Source: a virus
Length of the DNA: 64,000 bases
Virus record (IMG/VR): IMGVR_UViG_3300042691_038490
Location: 1-64,000 of that record
Strand: one strand, 5' to 3'
The notes beneath the pieces were generated by a model. That model was not told where the DNA came from. It worked only from the letters and a program-made list of their open reading frames with translations, and searched no databases. The translations under genes were made by a program, and so were the position numbers. Positions 43,266-49,670 of this stretch are shown piece after piece (the stretch's first letter is position 1; every line of letters starts with the position of its first letter).

Positions 43266-43685
43266 ATGAAAAACCAAATCACCATCACTAAACAACCCTT
43301 CGGCAACACAACCGCTTTCCTCTTGGAAGGCAACAAAGGTCAGATCGAAAACTTCCATAATGCGATGTATAACTACTCCGCAACTAATGGCGAGTTGCAC
43401 GATATGGGCAACGGCAAAGCGTTCTACTTCTATGCACAGCCCGAGGCCGTGCTAGAAGCTATGACCAAGGTTGCTCTCTATGCCCTATGCAATAAGATCA
43501 AAGCAAAGGGCTTGAAGGGTGGACTACTCTCCCTTGCAAAGCAGAAAGCACAAAGCAAGTTCGATAGCATCAAAGAAGGACGCTTCCTTCGCACAGCAAT
43601 CTCTACCGATGTGTTTAATGTGGGAACGATCAGTGCAGAGAAACCTAGCGACTACTGCGGTGCGATCAGTAGCGGGAGAGACTAA
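43266..43685 (+). CDS. Early protein, member of a three-copy paralogous family
   Basis: 139 residues from the ATG at 43266; a TTG 36 nt upstream is less likely since the family homology starts at this ATG. Conserved core: 'ITKQPFGNTTAFLLEG', 'IENFHNAMYNYSATNGELHD' and 'MGNGKAFYFYAQPE'. Relatives lie at 45882-46244 and 50604-50999. No known domain was recognised. It overlaps the next gene by 1 nt (TAATG). Confidence 0.75.
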   Translation: MKNQITITKQPFGNTTAFLLEGNKGQIENFHNAMYNYSATNGELHDMGNGKAFYFYAQPEAVLEAMTKVALYALCNKIKAKGLKGGLLSLAKQKAQSKFDSIKEGRFLRTAISTDVFNVGTISAEKPSDYCGAISSGRD

Positions 43686-44062
43686 TGACAGCAGAGATAC
43701 TTGTTATAGCTTTAACACTCTTGGGTGAAGCTCGGGGCGAAGGCTTCGACGGAATGGCGGGTGTTGCATCAGTCATCCAGACGCGAGCCATTGAACGCAA
43801 GCAGACAGCTTCGCAGGTCTGTCTTGCACCAAAGCAGTTCAGCTTCTGGAATGGTGGAGTTACCGAAGCACAGAAGCAGAAGTTGCTCGCCAACCCTCAA
43901 GCACACAACGCTATTCGTCTTGCTAAACTTGTAGCAGAGAAGCGGATGCCTGATGTGGTGAATGGTGCGAACCACTACCACACCTTCCAAGTGTCGCCCA
44001 AGTGGTCAAAGGGTGAGCAAACAGTCGCAGTAATTAAAAATCACAAGTTCTACCGATTGTAG
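43685..44062 (+). CDS. SleB/CwlJ-like cell wall hydrolase
   Basis: 125 residues. 'LLGEARGEGFDGMAGVASVI' (candidate catalytic Glu15) and 'GANHYHTF' match the Hydrolase_2 (SleB) family of spore cortex and phage lytic enzymes. There is no signal peptide. It sits in the early cluster far from the endolysin, so it may act in DNA entry, superinfection control or cell wall remodelling. It starts 1 nt inside the previous stop codon. Confidence 0.85.
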   Translation: MTAEILVIALTLLGEARGEGFDGMAGVASVIQTRAIERKQTASQVCLAPKQFSFWNGGVTEAQKQKLLANPQAHNAIRLAKLVAEKRMPDVVNGANHYHTFQVSPKWSKGEQTVAVIKNHKFYRL

Positions 44063-44065
44063 GAC

Positions 44066-44093
44066 TTGACAATAAAGAAAGACATGATAAGAT
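44066..44093 (+). promoter_or_regulatory. Early promoter, leaderless type
   Basis: TTGACA, 16 nt ending TGA, TAAGAT, then 6 nt to the ATG at 44100. Confidence 0.8.
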
Positions 44094-44099
44094 AAAACA

Positions 44100-44243
44100 A
44101 TGAATAATACCAATGACAAGATCATCGAGTTGGCATCCAACTTGGTGAATATCATCAAAGACCTAAACAGCAAGCAATACAACCTCACCGCTGGAGTTTA
44201 CCTCGCAGAGTTGAGCAACCTACTCGAAATGAGGAAGATCTAA
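44100..44243 (+). CDS. Small helical early protein
   Basis: 47 residues, two helices ('KIIELASNLVNIIKDLNSKQ' and 'YLAELSNLLEMRKI'). It has its own promoter and shares the TAATG junction with the next gene. Not recognised. Confidence 0.7.
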   Translation: MNNTNDKIIELASNLVNIIKDLNSKQYNLTAGVYLAELSNLLEMRKI

Positions 44244-44623
44244 TGATGGCACGCGCTATCCTCATCGACCCATTCACCGAGACTGTCTCACAGGTAACTC
44301 TTGTGGACACGAAACTCGAAACTCTCCGCAATCTCATCGAGTGCGAGATCATCACGATGGCTGGCCTTGCTGATGGTGTGGACATGATCTTAGATGACGA
44401 AGGACTCTTGAAAGACTCAAAGTCTCAAGCCTACTTCAAGTTCGGGATCAGCTCTCAACCTTTCGCTGGCAAAGCGTTGATCGTTGGCACAGACGAAGAA
44501 GGAAACACAGTTTCACTTCCTGAGAGTGTGACAACCGAAAAAGTTTTTGAGAGAGTGATCTTTTTCAAACCCTCTGAAAAATATCTGGACGAATCAAAAG
44601 AAATTAGAGTTTTGCCCTTTTAA
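44243..44623 (+). CDS. DUF3846-like early protein
   Basis: 126 residues. 'MARAILIDPFTETVSQVTLV', 'LDDEGLLKDSKSQAYFKFG' and 'FAGKALIVGTDEEGNTVSL' resemble the DUF3846 style seen in many small phage proteins with unknown function. It starts within the previous stop codon (TAATG), so it is coupled to the 47-residue gene. A repeat element follows it. Confidence 0.7.
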   Translation: MMARAILIDPFTETVSQVTLVDTKLETLRNLIECEIITMAGLADGVDMILDDEGLLKDSKSQAYFKFGISSQPFAGKALIVGTDEEGNTVSLPESVTTEKVFERVIFFKPSEKYLDESKEIRVLPF

Positions 44624-44634
44624 AAGTCTCCCTT

Positions 44635-44706
44635 CGTAAGTTGTTATCCATCAACGACTTACGCAAGGCGGGTCCCTTGCGTCGTAAGTCGTTATCAATC
44701 AACGAG
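44635..44706 (+). repeat. Intergenic repeat element, copy 1
   Basis: CGTAAG..TTATCCATCAACGACTTACG, a GC core (CAAGGCGGGTCCCTTG), CGTAAGTCGTTATCAATCAACGAG. The flanks form an inverted repeat. It is one of ten copies between 44.6 and 54.1 kb. Confidence 0.75.
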
Positions 44707-44725
44707 AAATAAATGAAGAAATTTC

Positions 44726-44753
44726 TTGCAAAAAATGAAAAATGTGATAGATT
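44726..44753 (+). promoter_or_regulatory. Early promoter
   Basis: TTGCAA, 16 nt ending TGA, TAGATT. Here the ATG (44780) is 26 nt farther, after a purine-rich leader. Confidence 0.7.
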
Positions 44754-44779
44754 ATAAGTAGAAAGAAAGAAGAAAAAAA

Positions 44780-44926
44780 ATGAAAACAAAAATCAAAATC
44801 AAATTCGACCTCAACGAAACAATTCGCCGCTTGGAAGAAATCTCCAAGGGCTATCAAGAATCCGCAAAACGGATGGAAAAAATCATCGTCAAAATGGACG
44901 AAATCAAAACTCTTAAGAAAGGATAA
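44780..44926 (+). CDS. Small coiled-coil early protein, paralogue of the first early gene
   Basis: 48 residues, similar to the 57-residue protein at 43053-43226 ('IKFDLNETIRRLEEISKGYQ'). Very Lys-rich. It has a leader of about 20 nt rich in GAAAGA that may serve as ribosome site. Function unknown. Confidence 0.7.
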   Translation: MKTKIKIKFDLNETIRRLEEISKGYQESAKRMEKIIVKMDEIKTLKKG

Positions 44927-44933
44927 TAAAACA

Positions 44934-45134
44934 ATGATAACAATAAATCCAGAACTATACGAAAACAAAAACATATTCCGATATGGTAACGAAAAGCTAC
45001 TCGTGAAGGTGTTCCCTTCCACGATTGGATATAAAACAATGAGTGCAACCGCTGAAATCCTCGAAGGTGAGGACAAGGGTAAGTGGACAACCATTTATCT
45101 TCGCAAAGGTTTGTATCCCGTTGATGCTCAATAA
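44934..45134 (+). CDS. Small hypothetical early protein
   Basis: 66 residues, beta-strand rich ('KLLVKVFPSTIGYKTMSATA', 'KWTTIYLRKGLYPVD'). It follows the paralogue gene by 7 nt and probably shares its transcript. Not recognised. Confidence 0.7.
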   Translation: MITINPELYENKNIFRYGNEKLLVKVFPSTIGYKTMSATAEILEGEDKGKWTTIYLRKGLYPVDAQ

Positions 45135-45144
45135 GAAATAAAGT

Positions 45145-45172
45145 TTGACAAAATAGAAAAATCTGATAGGAT
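45145..45172 (+). promoter_or_regulatory. Early promoter, leaderless type
   Basis: TTGACA, 16 nt ending TGA, TAGGAT, then 6 nt to the ATG at 45179. Confidence 0.8.
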
Positions 45173-45178
45173 AAAAAT

Positions 45179-45472
45179 ATGAAAGATAAGAACAAAGCAA
45201 TCAAACCAGAAATCGGAACCTTCTACCTCTTGACCTACGACAAGACGAAGCATCCTTGGCTCCCTACCGAAGAAGTCCTCTTTGTGAAGGATAACGAAAC
45301 CTTCATCAAAATCAGCATCAGCCAAGGTGCTGGTTTTAGCTCTCGTTGGGATTGGGCAACCGAAAAAGCGGTGACCATTACCAAGCTCGCAAAAAATCAG
45401 CAGCTTGTGGACAAACTCAACCTCTCGGTAGAAATTGGCAGAGACATCGCCAAGGCCGAACTTGGAAAATAA
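45179..45472 (+). CDS. Small hypothetical early protein
   Basis: 97 residues. 'GTFYLLTYDKTKHPWLPTEE', 'IKISISQGAGFSSRWDWATE', and a helical, acidic C-terminus. Probably a small beta-barrel followed by a helix. It has an early promoter directly at the ATG. Not recognised. Confidence 0.75.
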   Translation: MKDKNKAIKPEIGTFYLLTYDKTKHPWLPTEEVLFVKDNETFIKISISQGAGFSSRWDWATEKAVTITKLAKNQQLVDKLNLSVEIGRDIAKAELGK

Positions 45473-45473
45473 A

Positions 45474-45611
45474 ATGAAAAAAATCCTTTTCAAAATAAAT
45501 AAAAAAACTTACAGGCTCGCCGTGAAAAATGGTGAAGAAAAAAACTTTCTGCGAGAGAGATTTTTCTACTATGTTTCTGCGAGTTGCTTGCATCTTCGAG
45601 ACCTGCTCTAA
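45474..45611 (+). CDS. Small basic hypothetical protein
   Basis: 45 residues, beginning 1 nt after the previous stop codon. Basic N-terminus (KKILFKINKKTYRLAVKNG). The stop lies at the very start of repeat copy 2. It has no other support than position and an open frame. Confidence 0.45.
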   Translation: MKKILFKINKKTYRLAVKNGEEKNFLRERFFYYVSASCLHLRDLL

Positions 45612-45685
45612 GTAACTCAGCATCAACGAGTTACGCTCGCAGGGAGGCCGATCCCATAAATGCTTAATAATCAATGCTTTATAAA
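45609..45685 (+). repeat. Intergenic repeat element, copy 2
   Basis: AAGTAACTCAGCATCAACGAGTT, core GCTCGCAGGGAGGCCGATC, then AATGCTTAATAATCAATGC. The core GCAGGGAGG is shared with copies 5, 6 and 7. Confidence 0.7.
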
Positions 45686-45773
45686 TTCATGATCTTAGAC
45701 TAAAACCTGATGAAATGCTTAAAATCAAAAACGATCTTTGAACAAAACCTAATGGAAGGCAAAAAATCTAAAG

Positions 45774-45846
45774 TCTTGAGTATCAAAGACTTACGCAACC
45801 AACTCCCCCGCGCGCGCAAACCCTTGACTATCAACAACTTGCAACG
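45774..45846 (+). repeat. Intergenic repeat element, copy 3
   Basis: TTGAGTATCAAAGACTTACGC, core of CCCCGCGCGCGC, then TTGACTATCAACAACTTGC. The ATG-led frame at 45710-45907 is formed by this repeat. Confidence 0.7.
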
Positions 45847-45847
45847 C

Positions 45848-45875
45848 TTGACAAAACAAAAATCTCTGATATCCT
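45848..45875 (+). promoter_or_regulatory. Early promoter, leaderless type
   Basis: TTGACA, 16 nt ending TGA, TATCCT, then 6 nt to the ATG at 45882. Confidence 0.8.
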
Positions 45876-45881
45876 CTTTTT

Positions 45882-46244
45882 ATGCAAAACAAAATAAAAA
45901 TATTTAGCGAACCCTTTGGCCCTAACCTCGCCTATTTGATAGAAGCTGATTTCCTATCTGCTGAAAGATTTTATAATGCAATTTACAATTTCGGTGGGAC
46001 GAATTACAAATTGCAAGATCGTGGAAGTGGGAAAGCATTTTACTTTTATGCAGAGCCAGCGAAGTTTCGCAGAGCTTTAGCTCTCGCTCTCTCAAACAAT
46101 CTTGAATCATCTTTTGGTGATGGCAACTGGGACTCTCACGGAGAAGCCCTAGCAGACCAAATCATTTCAGAAATAAAACCATCATCTTTTGTAAGGCGTT
46201 CAGTATCAACAGAATATTCTTGCAGAAAATCTTTGACAGAATAG
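45882..46244 (+). CDS. Early protein, member of a three-copy paralogous family
   Basis: 120 residues. Shares 'FGPNLAYLIE', 'RFYNAIYNFGGTNYKLQDRG' and 'GKAFYFYAEPAKF' with the protein at 43266-43685 and, more distantly, with 50604-50999. The N-terminal half is the conserved domain; the C-terminal half is helical and differs. Function unknown. Confidence 0.75.
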   Translation: MQNKIKIFSEPFGPNLAYLIEADFLSAERFYNAIYNFGGTNYKLQDRGSGKAFYFYAEPAKFRRALALALSNNLESSFGDGNWDSHGEALADQIISEIKPSSFVRRSVSTEYSCRKSLTE

Positions 46245-46260
46245 TAATCTGTGATACATT
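46233..46260 (+). promoter_or_regulatory. Early promoter, leaderless type
   Basis: TTGACA, 16 nt ending TGA, TACATT, then 6 nt to the ATG at 46267. The -35 box lies inside the end of the previous gene. Confidence 0.8.
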
Positions 46261-46266
46261 AGTCGT

Positions 46267-46434
46267 ATGAACAACAACGACATCTCATACCTCGCCTCGA
46301 TTAACTGCACCGAAGCCTTTGCTGATGCGGAGGCTTTCTTCGACTACATCAATTCCCCTGATGTAATCAACGAAATGCTGGATAAGATGGCTCCCAGCTT
46401 CGATGAAGCTGATACCATCGTGGAGGTCAAATAA
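46267..46434 (+). CDS. Small acidic early protein
   Basis: 55 residues, acidic and helical ('CTEAFADAEAFFDYINSPDV'). Promoter directly at the ATG and 1 nt to the next gene. Not recognised; the acidic charge would suit a DNA-mimic or inhibitor, but that is a guess. Confidence 0.7.
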   Translation: MNNNDISYLASINCTEAFADAEAFFDYINSPDVINEMLDKMAPSFDEADTIVEVK

Positions 46435-46435
46435 T

Positions 46436-46705
46436 ATGGACTACAAAGCCTCTCTCAAGGAGTGGATGAGCCAGCATATGCTGGGCGCTCAGGATGTGCG
46501 TGACATCCTCAATGAGATGCGTGAGGATGATCGCCTCGCTCTCTCTAAATCGTCAGATCTTTCTGATGTGGACGATTCGATGGATGGCGACTTTGATTCT
46601 GCTATGGCATCGGCTGGCCATGGCACAGACGAAGACTATGGTGGCGGGTGCTATCAGATGGAAGACTTCGGCTGGGCTGGTGACGAAAACTTCTGTGGAG
46701 AATAA
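46436..46705 (+). CDS. Acidic early protein
   Basis: 89 residues from the ATG at 46436. It is acidic with 'SDLSDVDDSMDGDFDSAMAS' and a Gly/Asp-rich C-terminal part including two Cys. It shares a transcript with the 55-residue gene upstream. Not recognised. Confidence 0.7.
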   Translation: MDYKASLKEWMSQHMLGAQDVRDILNEMREDDRLALSKSSDLSDVDDSMDGDFDSAMASAGHGTDEDYGGGCYQMEDFGWAGDENFCGE

Positions 46706-46707
46706 TT

Positions 46708-46824
46708 ATGATTGAAAAATATATACTCGCAATCGCTGGGCCTGGAATTTTTTTCCTTGCTCTCGCAACATTAGAAACTCTTATCAACTTTGCTGTCTGG
46801 TTTTGGGAGCAAAAACATAAGTAG
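46708..46824 (+). CDS. 38-residue membrane peptide
   Basis: One hydrophobic segment (about 5-31, ILAIAGPGIFFLALATLE then LINFAVWFW) and a short basic end. It starts 2 nt after the acidic gene's stop codon. Part of the tiny membrane peptide group. Its stop lies in repeat copy 4. Confidence 0.65.
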   Translation: MIEKYILAIAGPGIFFLALATLETLINFAVWFWEQKHK

Positions 46825-46890
46825 TTAACTATCAACGAGTTACGTCGGCGGGGCCTCGCCTTACGTAACTACTTGATAATCAAAGACTTC
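46821..46890 (+). repeat. Intergenic repeat element, copy 4
   Basis: GTAGTTAACTATCAACGAGTTACG, GC core TCGGCGGGGCCTCGCC, TTACGTAACTACTTGATAATCAAAG. It separates the plus-strand and minus-strand parts of the early module (converging genes). Confidence 0.75.
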
Positions 46891-46896
46891 TAAAGC

Positions 46897-47046
46897 TTAC
46901 ATACTAGCTCGCCAACCTTCAAAATCTTCTTCCATCTCTCTTTGCCATTGAACAAAATTTTTGTTTGCATCTAGTGGAGGATTTTCAGTATCAGTCCACG
47001 GATAAAAAGTTTCTAAGTTTTCGTCTAGTAGTTTTTCAATGTTCAT
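46897..47046 (-). CDS. Small acidic hypothetical protein
   Basis: 49 residues, with 'LETFYPWTDTENPPLDANKN' and 'QWQREMEEDFEGWRASM'. An AGGAA ribosome site precedes it within the upstream peptide gene, and the ATG overlaps that gene's stop codon (ATGA). Not recognised. Confidence 0.65.
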   Translation of the reverse strand: MNIEKLLDENLETFYPWTDTENPPLDANKNFVQWQREMEEDFEGWRASM

Positions 47047-47099
47047 AAAAATAAAATTCCTAAAATAATTCCAAGTAAAATTAAGATAATTGTTTCCAT
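47043..47099 (-). CDS. 18-residue hydrophobic peptide
   Basis: Met-Glu-Thr followed by fifteen Ile, Leu, Gly and Phe residues, enough for one membrane span. It lies between the gp88-like gene and the 49-residue gene, with an ATGA overlap to the latter. It may be a real micropeptide or just a coupling leader. Confidence 0.45.
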   Translation of the reverse strand: METIILILLGIILGILFL

Positions 47100-47108
47100 T
47101 GGGACATC

Positions 47109-47744
47109 TTAATGCTTTTTGTAGTTAATTGCAAACTGATTTTTGTCCCAGCACGCACGACAATCAGCACACTTGTTGCCTTGTTTAGAGCTAGGGCAAT
47201 TAAAGTTTCCAACCTTGCTTGCACCGCTAACGCACAAACCAAGGCGTTGAGCGATACCAACAGGAGCAGGGCCATCCATCATAAGAGCAGAGAGACGAAT
47301 AGTTAAATTGGAAGGCACTTCTCCGCCTTTCTCAATATACTCTGAAACGAAAGCATACTCCCGAGTTGGCAACCAAAAGGAAATATGCGGAAGGTTTTTA
47401 GCAACCTGCACAATCTTTTGAAGATGCCATACGCCTTGGATGTCTCCCGAATCATGCCATCTGAAATGGGGGTTTTTAACTTTGCCGATCAAATAGGACA
47501 TAGCCTCAACCCAAAGATCATTGGTAAGAGAAGCAAAACGCTTTTCCATCGCCTCTTGAACATTCTTAAAAACATAACGCCCTTTGAGAGCATAGCAGAA
47601 CGCACAAATACTTCCTGCAACCTTACGCATTTTTTGCCCGATAAGACAACGCTTTGCTGGCGTTGAGTAGGCATAACCTGGCATCTTCGAAGGTTTAGAT
47701 AGTGTGCCGACAATAGCTTCGGCTTGCTTTTTGTTTTTGAACAT
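47109..47744 (-). CDS. Gp88-like Cys-rich phage protein
   Basis: 211 residues. 'GSICAFCYALKGRYVFKNV', 'FRWHDSGDIQGVWHLQKI', 'ISFWLPTREYAFV' and a C-terminal Cys cluster (CPSSKQGNKCADCRACW) match the Gene product 88 family of mycobacteriophages and others. The Cys clusters suggest metal or Fe-S binding. Function unknown. Strong early promoter with -10 box 6 nt from the ATG. Confidence 0.85.
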   Translation of the reverse strand: MFKNKKQAEAIVGTLSKPSKMPGYAYSTPAKRCLIGQKMRKVAGSICAFCYALKGRYVFKNVQEAMEKRFASLTNDLWVEAMSYLIGKVKNPHFRWHDSGDIQGVWHLQKIVQVAKNLPHISFWLPTREYAFVSEYIEKGGEVPSNLTIRLSALMMDGPAPVGIAQRLGLCVSGASKVGNFNCPSSKQGNKCADCRACWDKNQFAINYKKH

Positions 47745-47750
47745 AAAATA

Positions 47751-47778
47751 AATCTAACATAATTTTTTCTTGTGACAA
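47751..47778 (-). promoter_or_regulatory. Early promoter, leaderless type
   Basis: Minus strand TTGTCA, 16 nt, TAGATT, then 6 nt to the ATG at 47744. Confidence 0.75.
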
Positions 47779-47795
47779 GTTTTTTTTACAGTTAA

Positions 47796-47860
47796 ATCTC
47801 GTTGAATATCAATGACTTACAACCGCAGGGAGGTCGCCTCTGTAAGTCGTTAATGCTTAA
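47796..47860 (+). repeat. Intergenic repeat element, copy 5
   Basis: CGTTGAATATCAATGACTTAC, core CGCAGGGAGGTCGC, TGTAAGTCGTTAATGCTTAA. The same strand orientation as copies 1-4 although the flanking genes are on the minus strand. Confidence 0.75.
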
Positions 47861-48693
47861 GCAGTTGCAGTTTCTGCTTCTGGAATCTCTTCGCTTTCTT
47901 TTTTACCAATGAAAGCGTCAAATCTTTTTTGAGCTTTACTAGAAGCTGAAATAATAAAATTCATATCCTTTTTTAATACTTGGAGCCAACTAGAAAGATA
48001 ACTCGCAGAATTGTTAAAACATTTTTCAGAATCAATTCCGCAGAAGTTAAGACAGAGACTAGCAAAAATCTCTGCGGTCAATTCTTCTTTGCTATAATTC
48101 TGTGAACCAAATCCGTTCTTCACTTCATCATTAGTCGCCTTGTGCATAGCGTGACCAATCTCGTGAAACGCAGTGGAGTAATACTCCTCAACGCTGTTGA
48201 AGTTTTCTTTTGGAGGAAGGTCGATCTTATGTTCCTGCGGATAATAACAGGCACGACTTCCGCCGTGCTTAATCTTAATAATGCACTTGTTAATCAACTT
48301 CTCTGCTTCTTCTACTGGAGAAAAATCGAGTTTCTTAACTTCGGGTTGTTTCCACTTGATGTTCTCGACATCACTTAACCCAAAAACTTTGTAATATCTC
48401 ATCATAGGAAACCCAGTGCTTTCGTCATCTTTGTTTTTTAGGAGCTTGTAATAAACTACCAGATGAGCTTTGGCACCTTTCTTGATGTTTCCGCCAAGTT
48501 CTTTGATCTGGTTAAAGGTAAAGAAAAAGTCATCAGAGGAAACCATACGAAGCAAAAATTGGTTTATGCCCCTATAATTCTTTTTTGAAATGCCGTTGCA
48601 AAGATCAAAAACTTTCCAAGGCTTCTGCCAAGGGCAAGTTCCATTGTTGAGGGCTTCGATGAATTTTTCAGTGATAATTTCGTTTACTTTCAT
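47857..48693 (-). CDS. ArdC-like antirestriction protein
   Basis: 278 residues. N-terminal ssDNA-binding domain ('ALNNGTCPWQKPWKVFDLC', 'NYRGINQFLL', 'GGNIKKGAKAHLVVYYK') and a C-terminal zincin metallopeptidase domain with HEIGH (177-181) and the downstream acidic ligand in 'EELTAEIFASLC'. This is the ArdC architecture; ArdC protects incoming DNA against restriction. Early promoter directly at the ATG. Confidence 0.85.
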   Translation of the reverse strand: MKVNEIITEKFIEALNNGTCPWQKPWKVFDLCNGISKKNYRGINQFLLRMVSSDDFFFTFNQIKELGGNIKKGAKAHLVVYYKLLKNKDDESTGFPMMRYYKVFGLSDVENIKWKQPEVKKLDFSPVEEAEKLINKCIIKIKHGGSRACYYPQEHKIDLPPKENFNSVEEYYSTAFHEIGHAMHKATNDEVKNGFGSQNYSKEELTAEIFASLCLNFCGIDSEKCFNNSASYLSSWLQVLKKDMNFIISASSKAQKRFDAFIGKKESEEIPEAETATA

Positions 48694-48699
48694 AGCTTA

Positions 48700-48727
48700 A
48701 ATATATCACTTTTTTTCTTTTTGTCTA
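48700..48727 (-). promoter_or_regulatory. Early promoter, leaderless type
   Basis: Minus strand TAGACA, 16 nt ending TGA, TATATT, then 6 nt to the ATG at 48693. Confidence 0.75.
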
Positions 48728-48734
48728 CAAATAA

Positions 48735-48800
48735 ATCTCATTCACCATCAACAACTTACAACTGCAGGGAGGTTGCCTTTGTAACTCTCTAATAATCAAT
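48735..48800 (+). repeat. Intergenic repeat element, copy 6
   Basis: TCATTCACCATCAACAACTTAC, core CTGCAGGGAGGTTGC, TTTGTAACTCTCTAATAATCAAT. It lies between diverging genes (48693 minus, 48864 plus). Confidence 0.7.
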
Positions 48801-48812
48801 AGAATAAAAATG

Positions 48813-48840
48813 TTGACATAAAACAAAAATATGATAATCT
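48813..48840 (+). promoter_or_regulatory. Early promoter (plus strand)
   Basis: TTGACA, 16 nt ending TGA, TAATCT. The ATG at 48864 lies 23 nt farther, after AGAGGTAA, so this gene keeps a leader. Confidence 0.8.
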
Positions 48841-48863
48841 ATAAAAAGAAAAGAGGTAATAAA

Positions 48864-49004
48864 ATGATGCACGATATATTTGATGACGAAATAACCTTGA
48901 AAATCTGGGCTAAAAAAATGCTCGATGATCAAGCTATGGAAAGAGCATTAGAGACTCAAGCAGAACTCGATGCTGACCATATGCGTGATATGGGCGAGAG
49001 TTAA
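48864..49004 (+). CDS. Small acidic helical protein
   Basis: 46 residues, helical: 'LKIWAKKMLDDQAMERALET'. It has an early promoter and an AGAGG ribosome site. It is isolated between two repeats on the plus strand. Not recognised. Confidence 0.7.
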   Translation: MMHDIFDDEITLKIWAKKMLDDQAMERALETQAELDADHMRDMGES

Positions 49005-49005
49005 T

Positions 49006-49075
49006 AACTCGCTCATTATCAATAACTTATAACCGCAGGGAGGTCGCTTGCGTAAACCTTTGATAATCAAGTGCT
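49006..49075 (+). repeat. Intergenic repeat element, copy 7
   Basis: ACTCGCTCATTATCAATAACTTA, core CCGCAGGGAGGTCGC, TTGCGTAAACCTTTGATAATCAAG. It directly abuts the tRNA-Glu gene. Confidence 0.7.
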
Positions 49076-49147
49076 TAGGGCTAAACGGATTCGAACCGAT
49101 ACACCCTCATTGAAAGCGAGGAGTCCTAACCATTAGACGATAGCCCC
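49076..49147 (-). tRNA. tRNA-Glu (UUC)
   Basis: Cloverleaf on the minus strand: acceptor GGGGCTA/TAGCCCT (first pair G-U), anticodon arm CCTCG-CTTTCAA-TGAGG (anticodon UUC, codon GAA), T loop TTCGAAT. One T-T mismatch in the T stem. CCA is not encoded. Confidence 0.85.
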
Positions 49148-49212
49148 AAAATATAGTATTTAACTTATTATATTAGGTATTTTTGTATTTATCAATTAGT
49201 ATTTGCTATTTA

Positions 49213-49219
49213 GTGTAAT
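49213..49219 (+). promoter_or_regulatory. GTGTAAT motif (plus strand) in the early module
   Basis: TAGTGTAAT lies 20 nt before the ATG at 49240. It is one of only two copies in the early module. Confidence 0.45.
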
Positions 49220-49239
49220 CTCTTTTAGAATTGTATTAG

Positions 49240-49443
49240 ATGAAAAGCAAAACTGAGATGGATCAAGTATTCAAAAACTCAAAGTTATATCAAGAATTCC
49301 TCAAAGAGCGTGAGGAAATATTAAAACACAAATGGCTTGAAAGCGAGAAAGCTGGTAAGGATGTAGGATTCGAATGGGCACTTCTTGATTGGAACTTTCA
49401 TCACCGCACAGGTTGGAAAAGCGAACACAGTAATTTCTTCTAA
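49240..49443 (+). CDS. Small 'W-x-SEKAG' phage protein
   Basis: 67 residues. 'HKWLESEKAGKDVGFEWALL' followed by 'DWNFHHRTGW' is a pattern common in small proteins of phages and bacteria (kHxWixSExxGxDxGxExA). Function unknown. It carries a GTGTAAT motif and no early promoter, so it may be expressed late although it lies among early genes. Confidence 0.75.
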   Translation: MKSKTEMDQVFKNSKLYQEFLKEREEILKHKWLESEKAGKDVGFEWALLDWNFHHRTGWKSEHSNFF

Positions 49444-49444
49444 A

Positions 49445-49581
49445 AAATTTTAGCTCTTCCGCTCTCTCTATTCTAGAACTAGAGAAAATATAATACCCAC
49501 CTTTACCTGCCTCAGACTCTGGGCATTGGGGCTTCAAGGGCTCTTAATGGGAGAGTCACTCCACACCTTGCGGAAAGAACT
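49445..49581 (-). ncRNA. Candidate small structured RNA
   Basis: A well-formed early promoter (49588-49615) drives the minus strand here, yet no reading frame starts at its predicted start. The RNA could pair GACTCT with AGAGTC and holds TCTCTA-loop-TAGAGA near the 3' end. Length about 137 nt. Family unknown; 6S-like or an antisense to the end of the 49240-49443 gene are possible. Confidence 0.45.
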
Positions 49582-49587
49582 ATAGTT

Positions 49588-49615
49588 ATCTTACCATACT
49601 TTTGTTTTAGTGCAA
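49588..49615 (-). promoter_or_regulatory. Early promoter without a following gene
   Basis: Minus strand TTGCAC, 16 nt ending TGG, TAAGAT; predicted start near 49581. No start codon follows at the usual distance. Confidence 0.65.
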
Positions 49616-49645
49616 TAAAAAAGGCGAGATTTTTTAGGTCTCGCC
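49616..49645 (-). terminator. Intrinsic terminator after the 86-residue gene
   Basis: Minus strand GGCGAGA, 9-nt loop, TCTCGCC, TTTTTT: a 7-bp stem with a T tract. It lies 26 nt after the stop codon at 49671. Confidence 0.85.
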
Positions 49646-49670
49646 CTTTCTATAAATAATCTCTCTGTTT

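Noticed and set aside
45710-45907. Open frame of 65 codons on the plus strand
   Set aside because: It runs through repeat copy 3 and the promoter of the next gene and has no ribosome site; the repeat creates the open frame.
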